A stretch of DNA of 64,000 bases, taken from positions 62,001-126,000 of the forward strand of contig NZ_RBWS01000010.1 in NCBI RefSeq assembly GCF_003627955.1, given 5' to 3'. Below, piece by piece: positions 27,322 through 36,614 of the stretch (its first letter is position 1; the number at the start of each line of letters is the position of its first letter). The position numbers and the translations under genes were made by a program. The notes beneath the pieces are model-generated. The model was given only the letters and a program-made list of their open reading frames with translations, made no database searches and was not told where the DNA came from. The stretch comes from Sphingobacterium puteale (GTDB lineage Bacteria > Bacteroidota > Bacteroidia > Sphingobacteriales > Sphingobacteriaceae).

Positions 27322-28134
27322 ATGAAAGGCATATTTAAGTATTCGGCTATGGTTTTGGCCTGTGTTGCGCTAGCATCGGGGATGTCAGGTTGTGCAACTT
27401 CAGCGGTTACTGGAAAGAAATATTTGAAATTGGTCAGTGCTGACCAAGTGAATCAGCAGGCAGCATTAGCTTATAAAGATTTTTTATCGAAAAATAGTGC
27501 AAAGGTGATTACCGGTACAGCGGATGCAGCAATGGTGAAACGTGTGGGTAACCGATTGGCAACAGCGGTAAACCAATATCTGCAAAGCAAGGGTATAGCC
27601 AATAAATATAATTTCAACTGGGAATTTAACTTGGTGAAGAGCGACGATGTGAATGCTTGGTGTATGCCGGGCGGTAAAGTCGCTGTATATACAGGAATAT
27701 TACAGGTAACGCGCACCGAAGCAGGTATGGCGACAGTAATGGGGCATGAAATTGCCCATGCTATTGAAGAGCATTCCGTGGCGCAGGCATCCAACCAGAT
27801 GGCTTTACAAATGGGTGGGCAGATCCTGGGGTCAGCAGCGGGGATGACGGGTAGCAGCTCACTAGGTATTTTTAACAACCTATATGGTTTGGGGGGAAGC
27901 TTGGCACAGTTGAAATTCTCCCGAAGCGATGAGTCTTCTGCCGATCAGGCTGGGTTAATTATTATGGCGTTGGCCGGTTACGATCCGAATGAAGCCATTG
28001 GATTTTGGAAGCGTATGGCATCGGGCAGTCAAAAAGGTCAACCCGAGTTTTTGAGTACCCACCCGAGTGATGCCCGTCGTATTGCGGATATTGAGAAACA
28101 GATTCCAAATGCAATGCGGTATTACAAAAAGTAA
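27322..28134 (+). CDS. M48-family metalloprotease, lipoprotein
   Basis: A 270-residue protein with a lipobox (ALASGMSGC-A, Cys about 24) and a M48 peptidase domain. The zinc motif is GHEIAHAIEEHS (HExxH near residue 142) and the third ligand Glu lies in FSRSDESSADQAGLIIMALAGYDP. The C-terminal STHPSDARRIADIEKQIP is typical of BepA/YfgC/LoiP-like periplasmic quality-control proteases. It probably degrades misassembled outer-membrane proteins. It follows plsY after 43 nt and ends at a clear terminator. Confidence 0.92.
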   Translation: MKGIFKYSAMVLACVALASGMSGCATSAVTGKKYLKLVSADQVNQQAALAYKDFLSKNSAKVITGTADAAMVKRVGNRLATAVNQYLQSKGIANKYNFNWEFNLVKSDDVNAWCMPGGKVAVYTGILQVTRTEAGMATVMGHEIAHAIEEHSVAQASNQMALQMGGQILGSAAGMTGSSSLGIFNNLYGLGGSLAQLKFSRSDESSADQAGLIIMALAGYDPNEAIGFWKRMASGSQKGQPEFLSTHPSDARRIADIEKQIPNAMRYYKK

Positions 28135-28156
28135 AAACGTAATTTGATTGTAATAG

Positions 28157-28187
28157 AAAGGGAGCATCTGTTATGCTCCCTTTTTTT
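28157..28187. terminator. Bidirectional rho-independent terminator
   Basis: AAAGGGAGCAT / ATGCTCCCTTT with a 5-nt loop and a T run, between the convergent M48 protease and DUF5362-like genes. Confidence 0.87.
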
Positions 28188-28211
28188 GTTTTCAGTTTAT
28201 GCTATTTTAGT

Positions 28212-28688
28212 TTATACACCTGCAATTGCATCAGAGATACCTAATACAACTCCAAGTATAAGACCCAGAAAATTAAATCCGATCGTGATAATAACGATGA
28301 TCCCGATGAATTTATAATGCTTTTTTAGGGCATCGAGACAGAGTTCAAGTTGAATGCTGTCGCGGTTTTCTATTGCTTTTCTTGCTTTAGATCCGAAATT
28401 ATACAAATAATAAATTGGGAGGCAGGAGAAAGCCAGCAGCAGTAAGTAAAGTACACCGAAGGTCGATATTGTACCGGCCGAGACATATTCACCCTGACCC
28501 AAAGATAAGGCGCTGGCCCCAAAGATCAAGCTAATCATGGTGATGGCCGATATTCCGATAAAAATAAAACAGACAATAGCCAAAAAATTGGCCCATTTAG
28601 CTGCTGAAGCTAAGAAAGAAAGCCCTGCTGGAGACAGTTTAATGTCTGCGGGTTCGTGAAAAGAAGAATTTTGAATACCGACTTCCAT
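28212..28688 (-). CDS. Small integral membrane protein (DUF5362-like)
   Basis: A 158-residue protein with four hydrophobic segments: FLAIVCFIFIGISAITMISLIF (about 36-57), STFGVLYLLLLAFSCLPIYYLYNF (about 73-96), and two helices in the C-terminal GIIVIITIGFNFLGLILGVV. The middle motif FGSKARKAIENRDSIQLELCLDALKKHYKFIG is what I recall from DUF5362 proteins of Bacteroidetes. No enzymatic motif; function unknown. Its promoter must lie in the 28689-29085 region. Confidence 0.75.
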   Translation of the reverse strand: MEVGIQNSSFHEPADIKLSPAGLSFLASAAKWANFLAIVCFIFIGISAITMISLIFGASALSLGQGEYVSAGTISTFGVLYLLLLAFSCLPIYYLYNFGSKARKAIENRDSIQLELCLDALKKHYKFIGIIVIITIGFNFLGLILGVVLGISDAIAGV

Positions 28689-29085
28689 GAAAAGAAAATT
28701 ATAAAGGTGTGCGAATTTCTAAAAAGTTATCCGTTTTTAAAAACAGATTTTTAGAGAAAACCAATTCGCAGGGACAATAGTTTACAGTTTTAATACAAAT
28801 CCTAGGTTAGTAGCGCCATTGCTACAAAAAAACGAGTTGATCAATAAAATGCTCGGTTGAGAGAAAGTTAGTGAATTTTTTTTAAAAAGCTTTCTTTATG
28901 ATTGGAAGAATGTTGTTACAAATATGCAATTTAATAATCAATTTGAGTGTTTTTGGTTTAATTTTTTATTCCCTTAATGTTAATTTTTTACTAAAAATAG
29001 CTATTTTATGTTGTTTTGTGATTTTTTTTATATTTTAGATTGTCAATAAACATTTTAACCGGTTTTAATTTTTTAATTTATTCTT
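28689..29085. other. AT-rich divergent intergenic region
   Basis: About 400 nt of very AT-rich sequence between two divergent genes, with many T runs. It must hold promoters for both directions, but I cannot single out a convincing -33/-7 pair. No gene, RNA or repeat is visible. Confidence 0.4.
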
Positions 29086-30615
29086 ATGAAAAGAAAAATT
29101 TTGTTAGTATTTGCTTTGATATGCCTATTTAGTTGTAGTAAGCAAGAGTTACAACCAGATGATAACATAAATCTTGCGGAAATAAATAAATTAGCTAATG
29201 CAAATAATGTATTGAACGCGTCGTGGCTTGGTTCCACCGATATTACTATCTATACAAGAAATAGTAGCCTCATTACCGTGCCACTAACTGTATCCTATCC
29301 GTGGTACTCAGCTGGAAATCCAATGGCTGTAGCCAATCCTGATATTCAACCAGCTGATGGTTGGGAATTGGTCTATGATAATCTTGGGACAGCGGCGAAG
29401 GGTGTTGATTTTCCTTTTTTTGCACTCTATAATAAGTACAGAGGGATTTTGCGTCTATTTTTATACAATTCGCAACGTGTTTCTGCAAACTATTTTAGAG
29501 GTGAATTATATTTTAGAGAAAGCAATTTTTCAAATTCTATTTTATCCTATGTGGGTGATGAAGCGAAATCTAGTTATGCAACTTATGATCCTTCTGAAAA
29601 ACAGACTGTTGTTGCCTATGCAAATGCGTACTCATCATGGATAAACTTTGATTTTACGTTGGCTAATTACGACGACAGGATTAATAAAAATAATGTCTTA
29701 GATTTCAAGATGTATTCAATAAATGAATCAAATATCAATTTGTCTTCGACAGAGTTTACTTTGGCTCATGAATTGGCTAATAAAGCGCAACTGGGAACTT
29801 CATCATCGTCTTTTTCCTCAACTTTACAAACCGGACAAAAGTATATTAAAACATTTGATGATACTAAAAAGCTCTTAAAGGAGGTAGGAGGTTTATCTAA
29901 TCGCCCCTCGTTGTTAACAACTATCGGTTCGATAGCGAGTAAATCTTATCTTAACGCAATTCCTTTATTTGGTCAAGCTTTAGGGATTGTAAGCGCTTTT
30001 ATTGGAGGGAAGAGCCAGCCTTTTCAATGGCAAATGTTGAAATTTAATGGAACTCTTAAGTTAGAAGGTACATTTACCTCGACAGTGCCAGTGTATACTC
30101 TATCTTTGGCCACAAGCAATGATATACCCACTGGTACGGTAATTAAGAAGTTAAACACGACAAACTTTGGTGTGTTCAATTTGAAAAACAATCCTGAATT
30201 AGTTATTATTAGAGATGTTGAGCAATTGGTTCCTGGCGCTAATCCCAATTGGTCGATGGCTGATCATGACTATTCGAGGTATACAGATTTTAAGCTTAAA
30301 AACGGAGATTCAGATTTATTGTTAAATCCAAATACAGGTTTAAATCTAATATCAAAAAAAGTCAGAGTTATTGCAGACTTTGATTATACGCCTTATAGTG
30401 ATGGCGAATATTTAAATGAGAACTTTTTTGATTTAAATCAAAATGTTGTTTTTGATGCGCGATATACAAAAAACGATATATGGGATGGTTATACTTACAG
30501 TATATCTAGCCCTAGGCAAATGGGCCTAGAATTAATTTTTAGGCCCATAGGAATATCTGATAGTTCTAAAGATATAGTGTTTCTAAAGGTGTATAAAACT
30601 AAAATAACATATTAA
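29086..30615 (+). CDS. Large predicted lipoprotein of unknown function
   Basis: A 509-residue protein beginning MKRKILLVFALICLFSC-SK, a clear lipobox with Cys17. The mature part is rich in Asn, Tyr, Ser and Thr, consistent with an outer-membrane or surface-exposed protein. A Gly/Ala-rich hydrophobic patch (SYLNAIPLFGQALGIVSAFIGGKSQPFQW, about residues 286-314) is unusual for a lipoprotein and could insert into a membrane. No catalytic domain recognised. The gene is markedly more AT-rich than the housekeeping genes to its left, hinting at horizontal origin or relaxed composition. It stands alone, with a terminator after it. Confidence 0.75.
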   Translation: MKRKILLVFALICLFSCSKQELQPDDNINLAEINKLANANNVLNASWLGSTDITIYTRNSSLITVPLTVSYPWYSAGNPMAVANPDIQPADGWELVYDNLGTAAKGVDFPFFALYNKYRGILRLFLYNSQRVSANYFRGELYFRESNFSNSILSYVGDEAKSSYATYDPSEKQTVVAYANAYSSWINFDFTLANYDDRINKNNVLDFKMYSINESNINLSSTEFTLAHELANKAQLGTSSSSFSSTLQTGQKYIKTFDDTKKLLKEVGGLSNRPSLLTTIGSIASKSYLNAIPLFGQALGIVSAFIGGKSQPFQWQMLKFNGTLKLEGTFTSTVPVYTLSLATSNDIPTGTVIKKLNTTNFGVFNLKNNPELVIIRDVEQLVPGANPNWSMADHDYSRYTDFKLKNGDSDLLLNPNTGLNLISKKVRVIADFDYTPYSDGEYLNENFFDLNQNVVFDARYTKNDIWDGYTYSISSPRQMGLELIFRPIGISDSSKDIVFLKVYKTKITY

Positions 30616-30640
30616 CTACGAGTATTCAGATTTCATAAAG

Positions 30641-30672
30641 AAAGTCTCTAGAAATTCTGGAGACTTTTCTTT
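30641..30672 (+). terminator. Rho-independent terminator
   Basis: AAAGTCTC / GAGACTTT with an 11-nt loop, followed by a T-rich run, 26 nt after the lipoprotein gene. The rest of the gap up to 30918 shows nothing else clear. Confidence 0.75.
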
Positions 30673-30918
30673 TTCCAGACAAAATATGTGACAACCTATA
30701 TAAAATAGAATAGACCGCGAGATTTAATTATTGTTACAATTGAAATAGGTTGATTAGGTTTGGGAAACTATTTTTTAGCAAGAGGGGTTCGATGAAAAGC
30801 TAGTTTAAAAGATGTTATAACGTTTTTTTTGTGTAAAAATTGTGTAAAAGGCCAGCGATTTGCGGTCGAAAGATAGAAACTAGATGTGTGGTAGTATGTT
30901 AAGTTTATATTAAGTCCT

Positions 30919-30947
30919 TTGTTATTTGAAATCTCTTAGTAATTTTG
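30919..30947 (+). promoter_or_regulatory. Bacteroidetes-type promoter of the Oar-like receptor
   Basis: TTG at 30919-30921, an 18-nt gap, then TAATTTTG at 30940-30947, which exactly matches TAnnTTTG. It lies 29 nt before the start codon at 30976. Confidence 0.65.
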
Positions 30948-30975
30948 CTTAACATTTTTTAACAAATCACATTAT

Positions 30976-33900
30976 ATGAAAAGATCTTTACTCTTTTTCG
31001 CTCTTGTAATGGCCAGTTATGGTGCTGTACAAGCTCAGGTCACGACAAGTAGCGTTACAGGTATTGTAAAAGAGGCAAACGGCAGTGTTACTTCGGGCGC
31101 TACTATCAAAGCAACACACGTGCCATCGGGAACGGTTTATTCGGGTTCTTCAAACTCAGTAGGTCGTTTTAATTTACCAGCGATGCGTGTTGGTGGACCT
31201 TATAGAATAGAGGTAACCTATGTTGGGCAGAATCCAATTGTTTATAATGATGTTTACATACAATTGGGGCAACCTTACGTATTGAACAGTACATTTGGAA
31301 ATAATGAAACAGTTTTGGATGAAGTTGCTGTCACGAGAACTGGGGGGTCGAAGAATTTAAAAACCGGCGCTGAAACATCCATTTCTAGAAAACAGATGGA
31401 AAATCTACCAACTGTTTCCCGTTCAATAGAAGATTTTACGAGACTAACGCCGCAAGCTGATGTTAAAGGAGGTTCTGTTTCTATTGGTGGAATGAATAAT
31501 AGATTCAACCAATTTACTATTGATGGAGCTGTTACCAACGATGTTTTTGGTTTAAATGCAAACGGATTAAATGGCGGGGGGAGTGGTACAAGTCCAATAT
31601 CTTTAGATGCGATAGAACAAATGTCTGTTCAGGTTGCGCCTTTTGACGTTCGGACAAGTGGATTTGCTGGTGGTGGTATTTCTGCTGTAACCAAGTCCGG
31701 TACGAACCAGTTTCAAGGATCAGTATATCACTATTTCCGGAATCAGGATTTAACGGGAAAAACACCAAAATCGTTAGTTAAAGATGGCGATGAAAGAACT
31801 AAACTAGCGAATTTTTCTGAGAAAACATATGGAGTACGTTTAGGCGGTCCAATTATAAAGGATAAATTATTCTTCTTTGTAAATTACGAACATACCAAGA
31901 ATAACACTCCCGAAAATTATCCAGTAGGCTCTTCTGGCTCTAATTTATTAGAAGCAGATGCGAAACGGATTTATGATATTGCGTTGAGCAAATATAGTTA
32001 TGATGCGGGTTCATATACTGATCTTGCGGATGAAAACACATCTAATAAAGTGATGACGCGTTTAGATTGGAATATCAACGAAAAAAATAAACTTTCATTG
32101 AGATACAATTATGTAGACGGGATTGATGTGGGCAATACCCGTACAGCATCTTCATTAACATTTGGTAATGGTGCAATCTTAAAAGATTTTAAGTCAAATA
32201 CACTTACTTTGGAGTTAAGTAGTCGGATTAATAATTCATTGGCGAATAGTTTTATTGCTGGTTATACACGTGTAAGAGATTCAAGAAGTTATAAAGGTCA
32301 ATTATTTCCATATGTTCGAATTAATACAACCAAAACTGGAACTTATTACTTGGGAGTAGATCCATATACTAATATTAATCAGCTTGATCAAGATGTTTAT
32401 ACATTATCTAATAACCTAACCTGGTATAAAGGGCTTCACACCTTGACATTTGGGACGCATAATGAGTTCTATAAAATGTACAATGCTTATACAGGGAATT
32501 CTAATGGATCATTTATTTTTAACGATTCTAAGGTCGGCGATATAAACCCCGTAACCGGAAATCCTTACACTGCTATTGAAAATTTTGAACGAGGGATGGC
32601 GACTAATATGGATTTTGGTTATAGTAACACGGACGATCCACGTCAAGGTGCTAAATTTAATGCTGTACAATTAGGATTTTATGTTCAAGACGAATATCAA
32701 ATGCAGGATAATCTAAAAATTACTGCAGGTCTTCGTGTAGATATTCCAATTTATTTGGATAAGCCAATGGAGAATACTGATTTTAATAATTCTATTCTGG
32801 CGAAACAATATAATGTTCAAACCAATCGGATGCCAAGCGCTCCTTTGATGTTCTCTCCTCGGATTGGATTCAACTGGGATGTGAATAGAGACCGTTCAAC
32901 CATTGTACGTGGAGGAATGGGTATTTTTACCTCACGCGTTCCTTTTGTTTGGGCAGCAGGTGCCTTTACACAAAGCGGTGCTCTTTTGGGTGGAAATAAA
33001 CTCGGGAATGGTACAGATGCAAATGTTCCCTTTATCAGCGATGTTAACAAATTGCCTAAATATGATGGAGCGGTTACGCCGTCCGGAAATATTACAGTAC
33101 TTGATAAAAATTTGAAAATGCCTCAGATTGCTCGTTTCTCGGGTGGAGTCGATCAAGTATTACCTTATGGAATTAAAGGAACATTAGAATTTATTTACTC
33201 CAAAAATCTAAGTGCTTTTAATTTTAGGGATTTAAATCTAGAACGACCAATAGGTACTTTGGAAGGAGCTGATAATCGTGTGGTATATGATGCAAATAAT
33301 AATAACCGCCGCGTATTGGATAATTATACTGAAGTTATTTATGTAAATAATGTTAACAAAGGTTACTCTTGGTCAACAACGGCATCGTTATCGAAAAGTT
33401 TCTTGTTTGGTTTAGATGCATCTGTAGCCTATACTTATACAGCTGCGAAAGACTTGATATCTGGTACATCTTCTCAAAACCAATCCAATTGGTATAGAGT
33501 TGCTTCTGTAAATGGTTCAAATAATGTAACCCTTGCTCACAATCCATTTAGTACAGGAAGTCGTGTTATCGGATTTTTGTCATTTTCTAAAGAATACTTG
33601 AAACATTTAGGTACTTCTATATCTCTTGTTTATACAGGACAATCTGGCGCTAGATTTTCTTACTTAGCTGGAGGAAATCTACTTGGTTATGCGTCAGCAG
33701 GTAATCAATATAATTTAATGTATATTCCAAGAAACCAATCTGAGATAACATTTGTCCAGTCTGGGGATCAAACTCCGCAACAACAATGGGAGGCTTTGAA
33801 TGGCTTTATTGAATCTAATGATTATCTGAAGTCAAGGAGGGGCCAATATGCCGAAAGAAATGGAGCTCGATCACCCTTCTCACATAAATTTGATTTAAAA

Positions 33901-34191
33901 ATTGTTCAAGATTTATTTACAAATATTGGCAATACAAAAAACAAACTTCAACTTTCTGTTGATATCATGAATGTTGGTAACTTATTGAATGGTAACTGGG
34001 GAAAACAATATACTGGTGTAGGAAGTTTCTGGGATAATAGTTTCGTCCCTGTGACCTTTGCTGGTTATGAAGGAACTACCAAGAAACCAACTTATCGTTT
34101 GGGCAATTTAAATAACAACACACCTTATTATGTTCAAGATATCTATTCAAGATGGTCTGCACAAGTAGGTATCCGTTATATCTTCAACTAA
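30976..34191 (+). CDS. Oar-like TonB-dependent receptor
   Basis: A 1071-residue outer-membrane protein. A signal peptide (MKRSLLFFALVMASYGAVQA) is followed by a carboxypeptidase-regulatory-like domain (about residues 22-110; SVTGIVKEANGSVTSGATIKA). Next comes a plug with ISRKQMENLPTVSRSIEDFTRLTPQ and IEQMSVQVAPFDVRTSGFAGGGISAVTKSGTNQFQGSVYHYFRN, the Oar subtype signature. A long barrel with many aromatic strands ends in VGIRYIFN. Oar-like proteins are implicated in protein or peptide uptake and surface functions. There is no SusD partner. Coding sequence is AT-rich compared with the left of the window. Confidence 0.9.
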   Translation: MKRSLLFFALVMASYGAVQAQVTTSSVTGIVKEANGSVTSGATIKATHVPSGTVYSGSSNSVGRFNLPAMRVGGPYRIEVTYVGQNPIVYNDVYIQLGQPYVLNSTFGNNETVLDEVAVTRTGGSKNLKTGAETSISRKQMENLPTVSRSIEDFTRLTPQADVKGGSVSIGGMNNRFNQFTIDGAVTNDVFGLNANGLNGGGSGTSPISLDAIEQMSVQVAPFDVRTSGFAGGGISAVTKSGTNQFQGSVYHYFRNQDLTGKTPKSLVKDGDERTKLANFSEKTYGVRLGGPIIKDKLFFFVNYEHTKNNTPENYPVGSSGSNLLEADAKRIYDIALSKYSYDAGSYTDLADENTSNKVMTRLDWNINEKNKLSLRYNYVDGIDVGNTRTASSLTFGNGAILKDFKSNTLTLELSSRINNSLANSFIAGYTRVRDSRSYKGQLFPYVRINTTKTGTYYLGVDPYTNINQLDQDVYTLSNNLTWYKGLHTLTFGTHNEFYKMYNAYTGNSNGSFIFNDSKVGDINPVTGNPYTAIENFERGMATNMDFGYSNTDDPRQGAKFNAVQLGFYVQDEYQMQDNLKITAGLRVDIPIYLDKPMENTDFNNSILAKQYNVQTNRMPSAPLMFSPRIGFNWDVNRDRSTIVRGGMGIFTSRVPFVWAAGAFTQSGALLGGNKLGNGTDANVPFISDVNKLPKYDGAVTPSGNITVLDKNLKMPQIARFSGGVDQVLPYGIKGTLEFIYSKNLSAFNFRDLNLERPIGTLEGADNRVVYDANNNNRRVLDNYTEVIYVNNVNKGYSWSTTASLSKSFLFGLDASVAYTYTAAKDLISGTSSQNQSNWYRVASVNGSNNVTLAHNPFSTGSRVIGFLSFSKEYLKHLGTSISLVYTGQSGARFSYLAGGNLLGYASAGNQYNLMYIPRNQSEITFVQSGDQTPQQQWEALNGFIESNDYLKSRRGQYAERNGARSPFSHKFDLKIVQDLFTNIGNTKNKLQLSVDIMNVGNLLNGNWGKQYTGVGSFWDNSFVPVTFAGYEGTTKKPTYRLGNLNNNTPYYVQDIYSRWSAQVGIRYIFN

Positions 34192-34211
34192 TCCGAAGAA
34201 CATATCTTAAG

Positions 34212-34245
34212 AAAAACCGTCCTAGATGATAGGGCGGTTTTTTTT
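34212..34245 (+). terminator. Rho-independent terminator
   Basis: AAAAACCGTCCT / AGGGCGGTTTTT with a 7-nt loop and T run, 21 nt after the Oar-like gene. Confidence 0.88.
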
Positions 34246-34433
34246 ATATGTTAAATTTTGTTTTTTTTGGGGATAATGAAGAAAAATAAGGTCGTCGCCG
34301 AATAAGCGGCGAAGCAGTTCCGAATGACTTTCGAAGATAGGATCAACAACTAGTACAAAATATCCTTCGCCTAATTTCCTATTTTCTTTGCTATTTTTCC
34401 TGGCCTTGTTCGCCCTTTGCCCCTCTTTTGGTT

Positions 34434-34487
34434 TACAGTTAGCCTACTGTTTACCTATTGTAGTAGGCCAATAGTAAGCTAACTGTA
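34434..34487. repeat. Nested inverted repeats in the gap before the Rpn gene
   Basis: TACAGTTAGC at 34434-34443 is perfectly repeated in inverse at 34478-34487 (GCTAACTGTA). Inside, GCCTACT at 34442-34448 is inverted at 34462-34468 (AGTAGGC), and CTATTG/CAATAG words recur. The outer and inner pairs overlap, so the two hairpins are alternatives. The rest of the 34246-34650 gap holds nothing else I can name. Confidence 0.55.
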
Positions 34488-34650
34488 GGTCAATAGTAGG
34501 TGAAACTTAAAACGGAGCTAGGTAATTATAGATGGAAAGTGTATAGTTGAGTTCTGGGATACCTACATTGATTAATATTTATTTTGCTAATTATTTTAGT
34601 ATTTTCAGCTAATTTTTATTATTTTTGCTTCATAACCAGTTTGTAATTAT

Positions 34651-35799
34651 ATGACCAGTTTAAAAAAGTATCTTGGGAAGTATGTTGATCCACGTACTGA
34701 TTTCGGTTGGAAGTTTTATTTTGGAAGAGAGGAGAACAAAATTTTATTGATTGAATTTCTGAATAGCCTGTTTGAAGGAGAAAAGGTTGTGAAGGATCTA
34801 CGCTATAAGACTGTGGAACATGATGGAGATCATGAGGACATACGCCGTGTAGTTTTTGATCTGCTCTGTATTAGCGATGATGGCAAGCATTTTATCGTTG
34901 AGATGCAGCAATTATTTCAAGAGTTCTTTAAGGATCGGGCTATTTATTATACCTCAAGACTGATCAATAAACAATTGACCCGCGGCAAGAAAGGTAACAG
35001 TTATTGCTTGCCTGAGGTGTATTTTATTGGCATTTTGGAATTTCGAATGGATGAAAGAAAGGGTTTCGAACATCCGGATACAGGTCATCCTTATTTCTAT
35101 GATGTAGCGCTATGTGATAAAAATACACATGAAATATTTTACGATAAGCTGGGCTATAAAATGGTATCCTTACCTCTTTTTAATAAAACTCCCGAAGAGC
35201 TAGTTTCGGTCATGGATCAATGGTTGTATCTTCTTAAACATCTGAGTACCATGGATAAATTGCCGGCTTTTTTGGATAAGCGAATATTTGGCCTTATCTT
35301 TGAAATAGGAGAGATAGGTAAATTAACGGAGGAAGATCTGATGTCATACGAAGCAAGTTTAAAACATAAAAGAGATGCCGAAAGCGTTTTCAATTCGGCA
35401 ATAAATACCGGACGTGAGGAAGGTCGAAAGGTTGGTCTTGAAGAAGGTCTAAAACTAGGACTTGCAGAAGGGAAAGCTAAAGGACTTGCAGAAGGGAAAG
35501 CTAAAGGACTTGCAGAAGGGAAAGCTAAAGGACTAGCAGAAGGGAAAGCTAAAGGGCTTGCAGAAGGGAAAGCTAAAGGGCTTGCAGAAGGGAAAGCTAA
35601 AGGACTTGCAGAAGGGAAAGTTAAAGGACTTGCAGAAGGGAAAGCTAAAGGACTTGCAGAAGGGAAAGTTAAAGGACTTGCAGAAGGAGAATATAAAAAG
35701 GCTATTGAATTTGCACGTGCAATGAAGAAAGATGGTGTTCCTATCGAACAGATTATACGCTATTCTGGCTTCTCTGCCGAAGAAATCGAAAAATTTTAA
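34651..35799 (+). CDS. Rpn-family recombination-promoting nuclease / PD-(D/E)XK transposase-like protein
   Basis: A 382-residue protein whose N-terminal 240 residues match the Rpn/YhgA-like PD-(D/E)XK family. It starts YVDPRTDFGWKFYFGREENKILLIEFLN. The putative catalytic core is VFDLLCISDDGKHFIVEMQQ, with the D-x(n)-ExQ arrangement, followed by DRAIYYTSRLINKQL. The C-terminus contains ten GLAEGK(A/V)K octapeptides and the helix IEFARAMKKDGVPIEQIIRYSGFSAEEIEKF, a usual Rpn tail. Family members promote RecA-independent recombination or act in phage defence. It is monocistronic. The repeat tract may vary in length between isolates. Confidence 0.88.
   Translation: MTSLKKYLGKYVDPRTDFGWKFYFGREENKILLIEFLNSLFEGEKVVKDLRYKTVEHDGDHEDIRRVVFDLLCISDDGKHFIVEMQQLFQEFFKDRAIYYTSRLINKQLTRGKKGNSYCLPEVYFIGILEFRMDERKGFEHPDTGHPYFYDVALCDKNTHEIFYDKLGYKMVSLPLFNKTPEELVSVMDQWLYLLKHLSTMDKLPAFLDKRIFGLIFEIGEIGKLTEEDLMSYEASLKHKRDAESVFNSAINTGREEGRKVGLEEGLKLGLAEGKAKGLAEGKAKGLAEGKAKGLAEGKAKGLAEGKAKGLAEGKAKGLAEGKVKGLAEGKAKGLAEGKVKGLAEGEYKKAIEFARAMKKDGVPIEQIIRYSGFSAEEIEKF
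35458..35697 (+). repeat. 24-bp coding tandem repeat (10 units) in the Rpn gene
   Basis: Ten head-to-tail 24-bp units starting GGACTTGCAGAAGGGAAAGC encode GLAEGKAK, with Val replacing Ala in units 7 and 9 and the last unit ending EYK. Units differ by only a few bases (CTA for CTT, GGG for GGA, GTT for GCT), so the expansion is recent. The unit length keeps the reading frame whatever the copy number. Confidence 0.95.
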
Positions 35800-35888
35800 T
35801 CATATAGTCCACTATTCACAACAACCCGATTATTTTTTGATTATCGTCCGGTATTTATAATCTTTGTATAGATTATAATAAATAAATT

Positions 35889-36614
35889 ATGGGAAGTTCC
35901 CACGAGCAGTCTCTAAGTATAGCGTTGCCAAATCCCATCCGGTATTTTCCCATGGGAGATCAGGCGCTCGTTCTCTCCTTTGGCGATACAATTTCCGAGA
36001 TGGTCAATGTGCGTGTTCGTCAGGTTGCTACGCATATCGACAACTGGTCGCAGCCAGGCGTTATCGAGTATGTTCCGGCCTATACAACAATCACGATATA
36101 CTATGATCCGCTGAAGATTACCTATCAGGAGCTATTATCTGTGCTCCAGATGATTGTACAAGATATACCAGAGGATACAGAATATATAGGCAAAAAAAAG
36201 GAAATCCCTGTCTATTACAACGGGGCTGATCTAGCTTATGTAGCCCAATATAACGGGTTGACAGAGGAAGAAGTTATCCGTTTACACAGTACCCCCGAAT
36301 ACCGGGTATATATGATCGGATTTGTTCCCGGATTTCCCTATTTGGGCGGTATGGACAGTCGGATCGCGACGCCACGAAAGGAGGTGCCCCGCTTGAAAAT
36401 AGAAGCGGGTGCAGTGGGCATCGCGGGGGAACAGACTGGCGTTTACCCAATCGAAACTCCAGGTGGTTGGCAAATTATCGGACATACACCGCTACAATTA
36501 TTTGATCTTAGCAAGGAGAGTCCCTCACTCCTCGAAATGGGAGATTGTGTACGCTTTGTTCCCATCACATATGATGAGTTTGTACTACTAAAAACAGAAT
36601 CCTATGGGCATTAA
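35889..36614 (+). CDS. pxpB: 5-oxoprolinase subunit PxpB (KipI family)
   Basis: A 241-residue KipI/allophanate-hydrolase subunit 1 domain protein. Characteristic segments are IRYFPMGDQALVLSFGDTI, IEYVPAYTTITIYYDP, IPVYYNGADLAYVAQYNGLTEEEVIRLHS, and the highly conserved YMIGFVPGFPYLGGMDSRIATPRKEVPR with GAVGIAGEQTGVYPIETPGGWQIIGHTP. With PxpA and PxpC it forms the ATP-dependent enzyme that opens 5-oxoproline to glutamate. It overlaps pxpC by 11 nt, indicating translational coupling. Confidence 0.94.
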   Translation: MGSSHEQSLSIALPNPIRYFPMGDQALVLSFGDTISEMVNVRVRQVATHIDNWSQPGVIEYVPAYTTITIYYDPLKITYQELLSVLQMIVQDIPEDTEYIGKKKEIPVYYNGADLAYVAQYNGLTEEEVIRLHSTPEYRVYMIGFVPGFPYLGGMDSRIATPRKEVPRLKIEAGAVGIAGEQTGVYPIETPGGWQIIGHTPLQLFDLSKESPSLLEMGDCVRFVPITYDEFVLLKTESYGH

